Source: Psychrosphaera sp. B3R10
Lineage (GTDB): Bacteria; Pseudomonadota; Gammaproteobacteria; Enterobacterales; Alteromonadaceae
Direction of reading: 5' to 3'
NCBI RefSeq assembly: GCF_018861025.1
Contig: NZ_JAHKQH010000026.1
Span: 143,869-207,868 of the forward strand
Length of the DNA stretch: 64,000 nt
Part shown: positions 7,893-17,864 of the stretch, in pieces
How positions within the stretch are numbered: position 1 is the first letter of the stretch
How the letters are laid out: each line of letters starts with the position of its first letter
Position numbers and translations under genes: made by a program
Notes under the pieces: generated by a model
Told to the model about the DNA's origin: nothing
Seen by the model: the letters and a program-made list of their open reading frames with translations, nothing else
Database searches by the model: none

Positions 7893-9401
7893 TCAAATAT
7901 TGTCAAAATACTTTTTCTTTTTCTTAACCCACCAGCGATCAATTTTTTGTGGATTTTCCATTGGTGGCACCCGCTGATCTCGACCTATTTGATGAACATC
8001 CCCAAGTTCCTCTCTTGCGTATTGAATATCTGCATCAAAAGACGCCACTATGTCTGGGTGCAAATTGGCCACATCGACTTTTTCACCTCGATCGGTTTTC
8101 AGATCAAACAACATGTTTTGAGCAACTTCTGTGTGTACACGGCCGCCGGATGAGTTTTCATGCCAAAATGGTTGGTCGGCAATTGTGCGCGGAAGATGCA
8201 GTTTCCAACGACCTTTACGGATAGCTTGAAGATTGGTGCCGTTGTAGTAATAAAGCACATCATGAGGACTATTTAGGCTCTTACCACGCAGAATATTTAA
8301 CGTGTTGACGCCATCTAACTTTCTATCACTTGGCAACTCTGCCCCAGCAATTTCAGCTAAAATCGGGAATATATCCATGGATGTCATAGTAATGCTAGAA
8401 TCCTGGCCTGCCGGAATGACACCTGGCCACTTAAATAAGGCCGGAACAATATGCCCGCCTTCCATTGTGGTGTACTTTCGGCCGTTTAGTTCACCATTAC
8501 TCCCCGCAAAATTCGCGCCGTTGTCAGACGTAAATATCACTAGCGTATTGTCTTCTAACCCGTGATCTTTTAACGCTTTAAGAACGCGACCTGTGCTGTA
8601 ATCCATTTCGTGAATAAAATCACCATATCGGCCTTTTTCGGAGGTGCCTTTAAACTGTTTGCTAGGGCGATGAGGCGAATGCACTATATTGTGAGCAAAA
8701 TAAACAAAAAATGGACCGTCCTTTTCTCGTTCAATGAAAGAAACAACTTCGTTCGTATAAATTTCTGTGACTTTCTCTAAATCGATATCGACTTCTGAAA
8801 TTGTTCGCCCACGGTACAAATCATCATTTTCTTTTAAGTAAGGGTATTTGACGCTATTTTTTGGGGCCTTATAAAAATTACCTTCTAGTCCGACATATTC
8901 GTCAAACCCGGCATCTAAAGGGTGAGAACCTTTCTCTTTTAAGCCTAAATGCCATTTACCAACCATTAAGCTTTTGTAACCTGCTGGCTTTAACATTTCA
9001 GGGATAGTGATTTCGTCAGGATGCAACCCAAAATGACTGTCTATGTGTTTATGACTCATCGGATTTTTAGCGACAGGTATGCCATTTCTCATCGGATAGC
9101 GGCCTGTTAATAACGAGGCACGAGAAGGACTACAAACATTTGCTGGAATGAAAAAATCGCGACTTACAAACCCTTCTTCACCAATTTTGTCAATATTTGG
9201 CGTTCTGATCCCTTCTGCACCAAACGACTCGATGTCGCCATACCCTAAGTCATCTGCAAAGATCACCACTATATTTGGCTTTTGTTGCTGCTCAATTACC
9301 GATTTAGCATTTGCCGAACGGTCAGGTTGATTTATTAACTCGCACCCTGCACTTAATAATACAAAGCTTACAATTAATGACCTGCTCAATTTATTCCTCA
9401 C
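7893..9401 (-). CDS. Type I sulfatase, lipoprotein, GTG start
   Basis: This 502-aa sulfatase has a lipoprotein signal (VLLSAGC, Cys 20). Conserved blocks are IFADDLGYGD, the formylglycine signature CSPSRASLLTGR (Cys 90), MVGKWHLGL and FTSDNGANF. The start is a GTG at 9401, preceded by GGAGGAG. It overlaps by 4 nt (GTGA) the stop of a small membrane-protein frame, which suggests translational coupling. The C-terminus is basic and lysine-rich (RWWVKKKKKYF). It acts in the periplasm or at the cell surface. It is the first sulfatase of the minus-strand series and is divergent from the esterase-GH116 pair. Confidence 0.9.
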   Translation of the reverse strand: MRNKLSRSLIVSFVLLSAGCELINQPDRSANAKSVIEQQQKPNIVVIFADDLGYGDIESFGAEGIRTPNIDKIGEEGFVSRDFFIPANVCSPSRASLLTGRYPMRNGIPVAKNPMSHKHIDSHFGLHPDEITIPEMLKPAGYKSLMVGKWHLGLKEKGSHPLDAGFDEYVGLEGNFYKAPKNSVKYPYLKENDDLYRGRTISEVDIDLEKVTEIYTNEVVSFIEREKDGPFFVYFAHNIVHSPHRPSKQFKGTSEKGRYGDFIHEMDYSTGRVLKALKDHGLEDNTLVIFTSDNGANFAGSNGELNGRKYTTMEGGHIVPALFKWPGVIPAGQDSSITMTSMDIFPILAEIAGAELPSDRKLDGVNTLNILRGKSLNSPHDVLYYYNGTNLQAIRKGRWKLHLPRTIADQPFWHENSSGGRVHTEVAQNMLFDLKTDRGEKVDVANLHPDIVASFDADIQYAREELGDVHQIGRDQRVPPMENPQKIDRWWVKKKKKYFDNI

Positions 9402-9586
9402 GCCCTCTCCTCCGCAATAACACTTTTCGGCCCGGCAAATATACTTTTAAATATAAAACCACAAAGCAACAACAATACTAATATAAAATATAAACAAGCC
9501 AATACAGATAAAACCGCAAAAATAAGATTAAACCCAATCAAACCTTGCACTAAAGTGGCGAGTACAATATATATAAAAACACACAA
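9398..9586 (-). CDS. Small two-helix membrane protein, hypothetical
   Basis: This frame of about 62 aa is almost entirely hydrophobic, with two predicted helices (roughly residues 5-20 and 22-48) and a short polar tail GPKSVIAEERA. It starts at TTG 9586 without a clear ribosome site; a GTG at codon 13 is another option. Its TGA overlaps the GTG start of the sulfatase by 4 nt, and its last codons carry the sulfatase ribosome site. That arrangement supports a real, coupled gene, but no family is recognised and a chance AT-rich hydrophobic frame is possible. Confidence 0.4.
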   Translation of the reverse strand: MCVFIYIVLATLVQGLIGFNLIFAVLSVLACLYFILVLLLLCGFIFKSIFAGPKSVIAEERA

Positions 9587-9607
9587 AGCATGTCATTTTT
9601 TAATTAA

Positions 9608-9619
9608 AAATACGTATTT
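9608..9619. promoter_or_regulatory. Palindrome AAATACGTATTT in divergent promoter region
   Basis: A perfect 12-bp palindrome with central CG lies in the 140-bp region between the divergent sulfatase transcript and the esterase gene. It could be a shared operator. Confidence 0.35.
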
Positions 9620-9726
9620 CTGCTCGTAAAACTGTTTTTAGTAACGTAGTTAAAACGTTCGTAAATTCTTGGTGTTGATCCAAAAACGAAAATTCAATTG
9701 AAGGCTCACTGGAGATAGATGTAATT

Positions 9727-10719
9727 ATGGTACTTAAGTTTACAACCAACAAAAACAAGTTGTGGGCAACCGTCAATGAAGCCGCTTTTTTTATACAAAA
9801 ATGTTTTTTTGCAACGCTTGTGCTGCTCTCGTTGGTTGCAAGTCCCATAGCTATAGCAACTGTCGCTAAAGACTCAATTAAGGTAGGGAATGTTTGGGTC
9901 AACACAAAAGCGAAACCAAGTGAAATTATTAATTACAAAATAATCGGCGCTCGTGAACTGAAATTACATATTTTTCACGGCGTTTCGAGCAATGATAATG
10001 AACACAAACCTGCATTAATTATGTTTCATGGTGGTGGCTGGAATTCTGGTAACCCTACGAGTTTATATGACCAGGCGGACTATTTCTCTAAAATAGGGAT
10101 AACCACAATATCGGTGGAATACCGCACTTGGAAAAAAGACCAAACACCGCCTAATGTGTCGTTAATGGACGCAAAATCGGCCTATCGTTGGGTGTTAACA
10201 AACGCCAAAACGCTAAATATAGACCCTGCCAAAATAGCTGCCGGTGGCGTTTCAGCCGGTGGCCATTTAGCGGCTTCATTGGCAACGATAAAAGGCTTTA
10301 ATGCGATAGGAGAAAGGCCATTGCCCATTCAACCAGTCGCACTTGTTCTATTTAATCCAGTTGTCGATACGAGCTCACAAGGACACGGATATAACAGAGT
10401 TAAAGAGTTTTGGCGGGCTATCTCGCCAATTCATAATGTCGCTCAAGGACATCCTCCAACGCTAACCCTTTTAGGCTCAAACGATCGCGTACTCAGCGTT
10501 GCAACCGCGAACAAATATAGAGACAACATAGTGTCTGTGGGTTCTTACGCCGTAAACCACATTTATCCAGATAAAGCGCACGGGTTTTTCACCCGCACTC
10601 GTTCAGAATTACTTTTTGTCGACACCTTACTTAAAGCTCATGACTTTTTGTTTAAAACAGGAATCGCAGCTGCACCGTCACCGGCAGTTAGACCGACGCG
10701 ACCAAATATCAATAATTAA
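9727..10719 (+). CDS. Secreted alpha/beta-hydrolase esterase
   Basis: This 330-aa protein has a long N-terminal signal region (hydrophobic core about residues 25-45, ending SPIAIA). The esterase/lipase elements are the oxyanion-hole motif HGGGW, the nucleophile elbow GGVSAGGH (Ser 176), an acid residue in GSNDR (Asp 253) and the catalytic His in DKAHGFF (His 285). It probably removes acetyl or similar ester groups from a polysaccharide in the periplasm. The GH116 glycosidase gene follows after 51 nt on the same strand, so the two are likely cotranscribed: de-esterification and cleavage of the same glycan is inferred. Confidence 0.85.
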   Translation: MVLKFTTNKNKLWATVNEAAFFIQKCFFATLVLLSLVASPIAIATVAKDSIKVGNVWVNTKAKPSEIINYKIIGARELKLHIFHGVSSNDNEHKPALIMFHGGGWNSGNPTSLYDQADYFSKIGITTISVEYRTWKKDQTPPNVSLMDAKSAYRWVLTNAKTLNIDPAKIAAGGVSAGGHLAASLATIKGFNAIGERPLPIQPVALVLFNPVVDTSSQGHGYNRVKEFWRAISPIHNVAQGHPPTLTLLGSNDRVLSVATANKYRDNIVSVGSYAVNHIYPDKAHGFFTRTRSELLFVDTLLKAHDFLFKTGIAAAPSPAVRPTRPNINN

Positions 10720-10770
10720 CTTTACAAACTTTAGACCTAACAGGGTAACTACATTTAGAGAACTAATTTT

Positions 10771-13700
10771 ATGCAAAAAACATCAGAACCACAGTCAAAC
10801 AAATCGTGTCAATGCGACGCACCAAATCTATCACGTCGCAACTTCCTTTTTGTCGCAGGCGCAACCCCTTTTGCAATGGCGGGGTGTACGTCTTCGGTGT
10901 TTAGCAACCTTTCCTACGGAAAAGACTACCATGAAGCGATAAAGGCCCATGACTCCCTAAGAGCCTACTGGCGTTTCGACGACAACGTTATTGATGAACT
11001 TAGTGGCTTACCGGCAAAAACGAAACAAGTTAACTCATTTGAAAACGGCGCGGTTACTGGTTCTGGGATCCAGCTCTCACCTGGAAATAGCCTCGAAGTT
11101 GATAATACGAAACATTTATACGGTAGATTTGCGACGATCGAATTGTTTTTCAAAGTGAATTCACAACCTCGCGGGGACGATAACCCAGTTATTATTGCCC
11201 AGGCAAATGGCGAGAACGTGCGTTACATAATTGGAGTCGAAAACGATTTATCTGCCCTGCTGTACCGTAATGTAAATGGCAAGGTTGTCACCCGAATTGA
11301 TTTACCCACGGGCAAAGGAATAGAGGTTGGACGTTGGTACCACCTTGCCGTGACAAGTTTTGACGTCGACCTTCGAGCTTACGTTGACGGTTTTGAATGT
11401 AGCTTATTTGGTGGTGCCTATGAATTTACCCGCAGAGGGCCAAAGACATCGGTCATGACGTTTGGTTCAACAACGGCGAGTGGCTGGAGTTCAGCCGATA
11501 TCAGCCTAGATGAAGTGGCAACTTACGAGGAAGGTCTGACACCAAGCGACTTCCAAAGACATTTACTTGCCGCCGGATGGGATACTAAACTTGCCGAAAC
11601 CGGGGCTTTGGTTGCCGCAGTCAAAGCGAAACGTGACCAAGTTCGTCAACAAAAAACCGAAAAAATTAGGCACGACTCCGTCCTTACTGCACCTGGCACC
11701 ACCCAAGTTTATGAGAATGAATACTTAGAGGCCATTAACTTTACGGTAGGCGGCATTGGTTCTGGTGCGATTCAGTTTGACGGCAAGGCTAGACCAAAAA
11801 TTTGGCAAATTGCGTGTAACTTCCCTGAAATCGAGGTGGAAGATACTTTTTTAGCGATAAGAGCTCAATCTCCTGGCGCAGTGCCAATAACAAAGGCGTT
11901 ACAAACAGAAGCGGCTGGTGCATTTAAACCCATGCAGGCATTAAAATTTGAAGGCGAATACCCGTTTGCCAAATACAATTTTGAAGACAAAGAATTACCT
12001 GTCGATGTATCACTAAACGTATTTAATCCATTTACACCAATGGATTTAAAAAACTCGTCAATCCCATGTGCTATCTACCAAGTAACAGTGACAAATAACA
12101 ACGCCCACTCAGTAACGGTTGATATACTTTCATCGCAAAAAAATGCATTAGGTTACGCCAATGATAAAAACGGAAAATATGGCACTAACCAAAACAAATT
12201 GGTAACTAAAAATGGTGCAACCATGTTGCATATGACACGTGCCAATAATAATAAAGCCGACATGGTATTGATGACACTTTCCGATGGCGCGACTGGCACG
12301 GCGCAATGGAAGTCTAATGAAGCTTTAAAACGAGAGTTTACAGAAAAAGGGGCAATTACGGGCCCAATCACTTCCGGTACGTCATCAGAAGGTAATTCCG
12401 TTAATGGTGCGATAATTGCGCCGTTAAAACTTGCACCTGGTGAAACTCAAACGGTTAGTTTTGTGCTCACGTGGAGCTTTAGCGAAACCTTACATGGCAC
12501 GATTTTTACAGCCCCTAAAGGAAAACCTTGGAGCAGAACAGGCCAGATGTACAACAACTGGTGGTCAGATGCTTTGGACGTGGCGGCTTATGTACAAACC
12601 AACTTTGCCGATCTAACGCGTCGCACCCGTCAATTTCACGATAGTCTTTATGCCTCAACTCTGCCGGTATGGCTTATCGACCGATGTTCTTCACAACTTG
12701 CGGTGTTACGCAGCCAAACATGTTGGTGGTCAAAAGATGGGTATTTTGGTGCGTGGGAAGGCTGTAACCCAAATAGTGGTTGTTGCCAGGCAAACTGTAC
12801 CCATGTTTGGCATTATGCCCAATCACATGCGAGATTGTTACCAGAGCTTGGTCGCATTATGCGTGAACAAGACTACGATATGCAGTTTGAAGATGGATTG
12901 CTGCCCTATCGCCACAATAATACCAAGCCAGCGGCAGATGGTCATTTTGGGACAATTCTAAATACCTATCGCGAGCACCTATGTAGCAAGGACAACAAAT
13001 GGTTGGAGGAACAATGGCCACGCGTTAAAAAAGCCATTGAATGGGGGATCAAAGAGTGGGATCCTGAGCGAATTGGCTACACGAAAAATGAACAACACAA
13101 TACATTAGATGGTCAATTAGATGGATGTTCGTCGTGGATTGGTAGCCTATACCTTACGTCGCTTGAAGCCAGTGCCCGTATGGCAGAAATTGTCGGTGAA
13201 ACTGCACTTGCTGTTGAATATCGTCGTATTCGAACAATGGGTAAACAACTTCAAAATGACCGACTATGGAACGGCGAATATTATATTCAAGAGTCAGAAA
13301 ACAAACCCATTCAAAACTATCTAGACGGCTGCCACATTGATCAAATTTTAGGTGAGTGGTGGGCCGATCAAATTAACATCGACCGCAACTACCCTAAAAG
13401 TCGTTCGAAAAAAGCAATGCAGTCGTTGTTAAAATACAACTTTAGAGCCGACTTTTATGGCCAGTCATTAAAACCTCGTCAATATTGCGAAATCGACGAC
13501 GGTGGAATGAAAATGATCACTTGGCCAAATGGCCCTCAACCGATCCCAGGCATGAAATACGGTGATGAAGTTATGACCGGATTTGAGTACGGTGCGGCGG
13601 TCTCCATGATCCAAAATGACATGCTTATTGATGGCCTAATGTTACTCAAAGTCGTTGCCGACCGATATGACGGGCGTTTAAGGACCGAAGGGGTATCTGA

Positions 13701-14154
13701 CGTTAAAAATGGCCCATGGGGTTATTCTGGTAATCCATATGGTGACGATGAGTGCGGAAAATACTATGGACGATCATTGAGTGTTTGGTCCGCACTAACG
13801 GCTTTACAGGGTTTCAAATACGACGGTCCTGCCGCTGTCATTGGATTTAATCCTGTATTTACACCAGAAGCTCATGTCAGTTTCTTTACCGCTGCACTTG
13901 GATATGGCTTGTTTAAGCAAACAATCTCAAGCAATACCATCAATTGCGCCATTTCATTGCAAGAGGGAGAAATGAACGTTAAAGAAATTAACCTTGGGAG
14001 TAAAAACGCAATTAAGCGTGTTGAAGTTCAGCTAAATTCAAAACAAATAGCAGCGTCGTATGTTTATAAAAACGACGAACTGATTATTAACTTAGCTAAA
14101 GAAATAACACTTCAAGAAAAAGATGAAATAACAATTAACGCATCGATGGCGTAA
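10771..14154 (+). CDS. LamG plus GH116 glycosidase, Tat-exported lipoprotein
   Basis: This 1127-aa protein opens with a twin-arginine motif LSRRNFLFVAG (Arg 22-23) directly followed by a lipobox ending MAGC (Cys 39), so it should be exported folded and lipid-anchored. Residues about 55-255 form a LamG/concanavalin-like sugar-binding domain. From about 315 onward it matches the GH116 family (beta-glucosidase/glucosylceramidase type), beginning VGGIGSGAIQFDG. By alignment with human GBA2 as I recall it, the nucleophile is Glu 663 in GAWEG and the acid/base is Asp 780 in HNTLDGQ. The cysteines in CNPNSGCCQANCTH suggest disulfides. It pairs with the esterase upstream and faces the sulfatase cluster. 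Confidence 0.87.
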   Translation: MQKTSEPQSNKSCQCDAPNLSRRNFLFVAGATPFAMAGCTSSVFSNLSYGKDYHEAIKAHDSLRAYWRFDDNVIDELSGLPAKTKQVNSFENGAVTGSGIQLSPGNSLEVDNTKHLYGRFATIELFFKVNSQPRGDDNPVIIAQANGENVRYIIGVENDLSALLYRNVNGKVVTRIDLPTGKGIEVGRWYHLAVTSFDVDLRAYVDGFECSLFGGAYEFTRRGPKTSVMTFGSTTASGWSSADISLDEVATYEEGLTPSDFQRHLLAAGWDTKLAETGALVAAVKAKRDQVRQQKTEKIRHDSVLTAPGTTQVYENEYLEAINFTVGGIGSGAIQFDGKARPKIWQIACNFPEIEVEDTFLAIRAQSPGAVPITKALQTEAAGAFKPMQALKFEGEYPFAKYNFEDKELPVDVSLNVFNPFTPMDLKNSSIPCAIYQVTVTNNNAHSVTVDILSSQKNALGYANDKNGKYGTNQNKLVTKNGATMLHMTRANNNKADMVLMTLSDGATGTAQWKSNEALKREFTEKGAITGPITSGTSSEGNSVNGAIIAPLKLAPGETQTVSFVLTWSFSETLHGTIFTAPKGKPWSRTGQMYNNWWSDALDVAAYVQTNFADLTRRTRQFHDSLYASTLPVWLIDRCSSQLAVLRSQTCWWSKDGYFGAWEGCNPNSGCCQANCTHVWHYAQSHARLLPELGRIMREQDYDMQFEDGLLPYRHNNTKPAADGHFGTILNTYREHLCSKDNKWLEEQWPRVKKAIEWGIKEWDPERIGYTKNEQHNTLDGQLDGCSSWIGSLYLTSLEASARMAEIVGETALAVEYRRIRTMGKQLQNDRLWNGEYYIQESENKPIQNYLDGCHIDQILGEWWADQINIDRNYPKSRSKKAMQSLLKYNFRADFYGQSLKPRQYCEIDDGGMKMITWPNGPQPIPGMKYGDEVMTGFEYGAAVSMIQNDMLIDGLMLLKVVADRYDGRLRTEGVSDVKNGPWGYSGNPYGDDECGKYYGRSLSVWSALTALQGFKYDGPAAVIGFNPVFTPEAHVSFFTAALGYGLFKQTISSNTINCAISLQEGEMNVKEINLGSKNAIKRVEVQLNSKQIAASYVYKNDELIINLAKEITLQEKDEITINASMA

Positions 14155-14162
14155 CCCAACTC

Positions 14163-14195
14163 GGCTGGTTTAAATCATTAAGCCAGCCCCTTTTT
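14163..14195 (+). terminator. Rho-independent terminator after GH116 gene
   Basis: GGCTGG and CCAGCC arms with a 14-nt loop are followed by CCTTTTT, 9 nt after the GH116 stop. It separates this transcript from the convergent cydC gene. Confidence 0.7.
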
Positions 14196-14288
14196 AAATA
14201 ATTGTGTACAAATACACAGCCACCCACTCACTAACATTATTTCCACAAGAAATTAGAAATAAAGCGCATAGACTTTATACCACTTGGT

Positions 14289-16067
14289 TTAAAAGTAAGT
14301 GAGTAAAGTTTGGTAATATTTATTGCTGCTGATTAGCTCATTATGGTTGCCTTCTGCGATAATATTGCCATGCTCCATGACAACAATTTTATCCATTCTT
14401 TTTAACGCAAAGGGCTTATGAGTGACCAAAATCAAGCTTTGTTGACACTGCTCTACGTGAGTCAATAAGTTATTCATAACAAGCTCTTCGTTGCTGCGGT
14501 CTAGCCCTTTGGTTGGTTCATCTAATACTAATACCTCGGCGGCCCTCAATTGTAGTTGCGCCAGTTGCAGTCGTTGCGCTTGTCCCCCCGATAAACCTGT
14601 CCCTGTAGAACCTAACCAAGTATTAAGCCCATCAGGAAGACTATCGAAAAACTCAAGTAAATTGACATCCTGACACACTCTGCGCATTTCATCTTCGGTT
14701 GCATTTGGTTTAGCTAACCGTAAATTGTCAGAAATACTTGCATCAAAAATATGTCCGTGTTGCTTCATTAAAGCAACATGTTGTCGCAATGACTCAAGCT
14801 TAATTTCACTTAACGCAACACCCGCTATTGAAATCGAACCGTTAGTTTCTGCCGAAATTAAACCTGTAGACGAAGCACTCGAGATAACATTCTCTACTCT
14901 CCCTATTGGCCAAAATCCCATCAACAAACTGACTAACGTCGACTTTCCTGAACCACTAGCGCCAACAATAGCGACTTTTTCCCCTTGTTTAATAGACAAA
15001 TTAATATCCCTTAAGCACGGCTTGACCTGTTCAGGATAAGAGAAAGTTAGGGCATCAAATTGAATATCCCCTCTTTGCACATTCTTTTCACCCACCATAA
15101 TTGGTTTTTCTTTATCTACGATTGAAAAAAGCCTATCAGCGCTAGCCAAACTTTGGGGCAGTGTTTGTAATGCAAGTGGCAAATTACTTACGGTTTCAAA
15201 ACTAACCAAGGCAAGCAAAATAATTGCTACCAGCGATTTGCTGTCGATTTCACCGGTTGCCAACTTTGGTATTAAAATAAGCAAGCAAAACAACGCTGAT
15301 AGGTGGATTAATAGAAAAGTAAGTGAATTTAAGCCCGCGTTAATTTTTATTAACTTAAGTCTGATCCCATAATACTGCTCGGTAAGACTTACAATTGTCT
15401 CCTGGTAACTTTTGTCAACTTGGTAAACTAATAATGTTCTAATTGCCCCAACACCATTCACTAGGCTTTCAGTAAGTTTGCCTTCCAATAGTGTTTTTTG
15501 TAGAGATAAGGTCACCGACGCAAAATAGCTCAAGAGCGGCAAAACAATTGCGACAACTAACAATGCCGTCAACATAAGCCAGGCAATTTGCGTTGAAAAT
15601 TGCAACAACGCAAAATAGACAATTGGTACTGAAATTAATGCGACAAATATAGGCAATAATACTCGAAGATAGAAGTTATCTAGATTGTCGATATCCTGTT
15701 GTAAACGAGCCAATAGATCGCCAGAACGCAAATCAATTTGGTAATAAGGTAATAATGGTTCAAGTTGCTGATAAAAATAATGGCGCATATGGGCCAATGC
15801 GTTAAAAGTTGCACGGTGCGTTAACATTCGTTCCGCGTAACGGCCAGCGGTCCTTACAATTGCCAAAAATCGAATAACTGCCGCTGGAGTGAAGTAGTTC
15901 ACACTCCCTCCGGTTATTCCCGCTATGGCCATTAAGGTAATAAACCAACCCGAGATAGCGAGCAGACTAATGTTTGCCAATACTGTAATAACAGATAAGA
16001 ACGCCCCTACCAACATTAAAGGAAGTTGAGGTTTGAGCAGGGTTATTAAGCGGAAAAAGACTTTCAT
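14289..16067 (-). CDS. cydC: Cysteine/glutathione ABC exporter subunit CydC
   Basis: This 592-aa fused ABC exporter half has an N-terminal six-helix membrane domain (about 1-310) and a C-terminal ATPase. The ATPase shows Walker A GASGSGKST, signature LSGGQAQR and Walker B VLVLDEPTKGLD. CydC pairs with CydD in the inner membrane to export thiols to the periplasm, which is needed for cytochrome bd assembly. Its ATG overlaps the cydD stop by one base (TAATG), so the two are translationally coupled. Length and order fit the family. A short insert rich in Ser lies between Walker A and the signature. Confidence 0.93.
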   Translation of the reverse strand: MKVFFRLITLLKPQLPLMLVGAFLSVITVLANISLLAISGWFITLMAIAGITGGSVNYFTPAAVIRFLAIVRTAGRYAERMLTHRATFNALAHMRHYFYQQLEPLLPYYQIDLRSGDLLARLQQDIDNLDNFYLRVLLPIFVALISVPIVYFALLQFSTQIAWLMLTALLVVAIVLPLLSYFASVTLSLQKTLLEGKLTESLVNGVGAIRTLLVYQVDKSYQETIVSLTEQYYGIRLKLIKINAGLNSLTFLLIHLSALFCLLILIPKLATGEIDSKSLVAIILLALVSFETVSNLPLALQTLPQSLASADRLFSIVDKEKPIMVGEKNVQRGDIQFDALTFSYPEQVKPCLRDINLSIKQGEKVAIVGASGSGKSTLVSLLMGFWPIGRVENVISSASSTGLISAETNGSISIAGVALSEIKLESLRQHVALMKQHGHIFDASISDNLRLAKPNATEDEMRRVCQDVNLLEFFDSLPDGLNTWLGSTGTGLSGGQAQRLQLAQLQLRAAEVLVLDEPTKGLDRSNEELVMNNLLTHVEQCQQSLILVTHKPFALKRMDKIVVMEHGNIIAEGNHNELISSNKYYQTLLTYF

Positions 16068-17806
16068 TATCTTATCTGCCTTGCGTAATAACTATTAAGC
16101 TCGACTAACTGTTGATGCGTACCAGTTTCAATAACCTTGCCTTGGTCAAGAACAATAATATTCTTAGCACGAATGATGGTATGCAGACGATGGGCAATAA
16201 CAATGACAAGGTGCTCTTGAGCATAGTCATGTATTGATTCGGTAATTATTTGTTCAGTTTGTTGATCAAGGTTACTGGTTGGCTCATCCAGTATTAACAC
16301 TTCCGGCTGGTGATAAAAAACACGCGCCAAAGCTAACCGTTGAATTTGTCCACCAGACAACCCTGCCCCCGCTTCACCGAATTGTGTATCGATGCCATTT
16401 TCCAAAGTCGTCAAAAATGCCCCGAACCCTGCTTTTCCAAGTGCGTTATGGATCTGTTCTACTTGATAAACCTCAGACAATGCGACATTAAAGGCTAATG
16501 AACCATGAAACACATCTGCCTGTTGCGAAATCCAACCACAGTGCTGTAACCAACTATCGCGGTTTGCCAATGACAGGGGAATATTATTAATAATTATCTG
16601 CCCTGAACTTGGTTGAATAAAGCCTAAAATCATGTCTATTAACGTTGATTTTCCTGAGCCACTATCGCCAATCACCGCATACAAACCTTGAGAAGCAAAA
16701 ACCGTATTAATGTTTGTTAATGCGTTATTCCGCTTTGTGTAAGCAAAATTGGCATCGATTATCTGAATGTCAAAAGGCGGACAAAACAACACTGAGTCAC
16801 TTTTTTCAACTGCTGGTTCGTTAAGTAACTCTACAAGATCTTCAGCTGCGGTTACGCCGGCCATTTTCGAATGATACTGCGTGCCGAGCTGTCTAAAAGG
16901 TAGATAAAATTCTGGGGCAAGCAATAACACCCATAAGGCAAGCACATAATCAACGTCGCCGTAATACAATCGAAATCCTAAGACAACTGCGACAAGCGCT
17001 ATCGAAATTGACGCAAGGAATTCCAAGACAAATGAAGAGAGAAATGCGATTTTGAGTATGCCCATGGTTTCATCGCCATAGTCATCACTAATTTTTTTTA
17101 CCGCGTCAATTTCCCTGCGAGAAGCATTGAATATCTTTAGTTGCGTTAACCCCTGAATAATATCAAGAAAATGGCTACTCATGCGTTGCAATTTTGCCCA
17201 ATATTGCTGATTTAAACGCTGCGCTTTATGACCGATAAGGATCATAAAAAACGGTACCATAGGTGCGGTCAGTAACAAGATTAAACCTGATTGCCAATCA
17301 ATAGGAAATACAGCAACAAGGATCGCTAGTGGAATGACAGCACAGTAGGCAATAACAGGTAAATAACCGGCAAAATAATCTTCTAGTGAATCAATCCCTC
17401 TATTTAGTAATGTCGCTAGTTTTGCACTACCTTTGGTTTGTGTATAAGTCGGTCCAAGTTGAAAAAGACGCTGTAACAATCGAGCCCGAATATTTGCTTT
17501 AATAGACATCGCACCTTGGCGACTATAACATTCACTAAAGTAGCCCAATGCAGCACGAATAATTATAATAAAAATGAGCGCACCACAGATCTGAGGCAAG
17601 GTAAATGTCTCATCTCCTTCAATTGAAAATATTGAGATATCAATTAAATAAGCCAATATTGCGGTTTGCACGATCATTAACAAACCGTTTAATGCCCCTA
17701 AGGCAACGGCTCGGCTTATTCTCCCTCCGTCGTGTACTTTTTGAGATTTGAGCCAGCTATTAACGTCGTTCTTTTGTAGTTCAATTTTTTGTTTCATATC
17801 ACTCAT
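16067..17806 (-). CDS. cydD: Cysteine/glutathione ABC exporter subunit CydD
   Basis: This 579-aa partner of CydC has an N-terminal membrane domain (about 25-320) and an ATPase with Walker A GDSGSGKST, signature LSGGQIQR and Walker B VLILDEPTSNLD. With CydC it forms a heterodimer that exports cysteine or glutathione for assembly of the bd oxidase haems. It starts 58 nt after cydX on the same strand, completing the usual cydABX-DC arrangement, so one long transcript from the cydA promoter is likely. Confidence 0.94.
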   Translation of the reverse strand: MSDMKQKIELQKNDVNSWLKSQKVHDGGRISRAVALGALNGLLMIVQTAILAYLIDISIFSIEGDETFTLPQICGALIFIIIIRAALGYFSECYSRQGAMSIKANIRARLLQRLFQLGPTYTQTKGSAKLATLLNRGIDSLEDYFAGYLPVIAYCAVIPLAILVAVFPIDWQSGLILLLTAPMVPFFMILIGHKAQRLNQQYWAKLQRMSSHFLDIIQGLTQLKIFNASRREIDAVKKISDDYGDETMGILKIAFLSSFVLEFLASISIALVAVVLGFRLYYGDVDYVLALWVLLLAPEFYLPFRQLGTQYHSKMAGVTAAEDLVELLNEPAVEKSDSVLFCPPFDIQIIDANFAYTKRNNALTNINTVFASQGLYAVIGDSGSGKSTLIDMILGFIQPSSGQIIINNIPLSLANRDSWLQHCGWISQQADVFHGSLAFNVALSEVYQVEQIHNALGKAGFGAFLTTLENGIDTQFGEAGAGLSGGQIQRLALARVFYHQPEVLILDEPTSNLDQQTEQIITESIHDYAQEHLVIVIAHRLHTIIRAKNIIVLDQGKVIETGTHQQLVELNSYYARQIR

Positions 17807-17864
17807 TTTATTTCATTAAAACCGAACTCTGGCTCATATATCTCATCACTAAAAGCAAATTGTA

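Noticed and set aside
9600-9905. 101-codon minus-strand frame
   Set aside because: It overlaps the esterase start and signal region on the opposite strand and shows no family features.
12153-12961. Several 60-103 codon frames within the GH116 gene
   Set aside because: They are out-of-frame shadows of a well-supported long gene.
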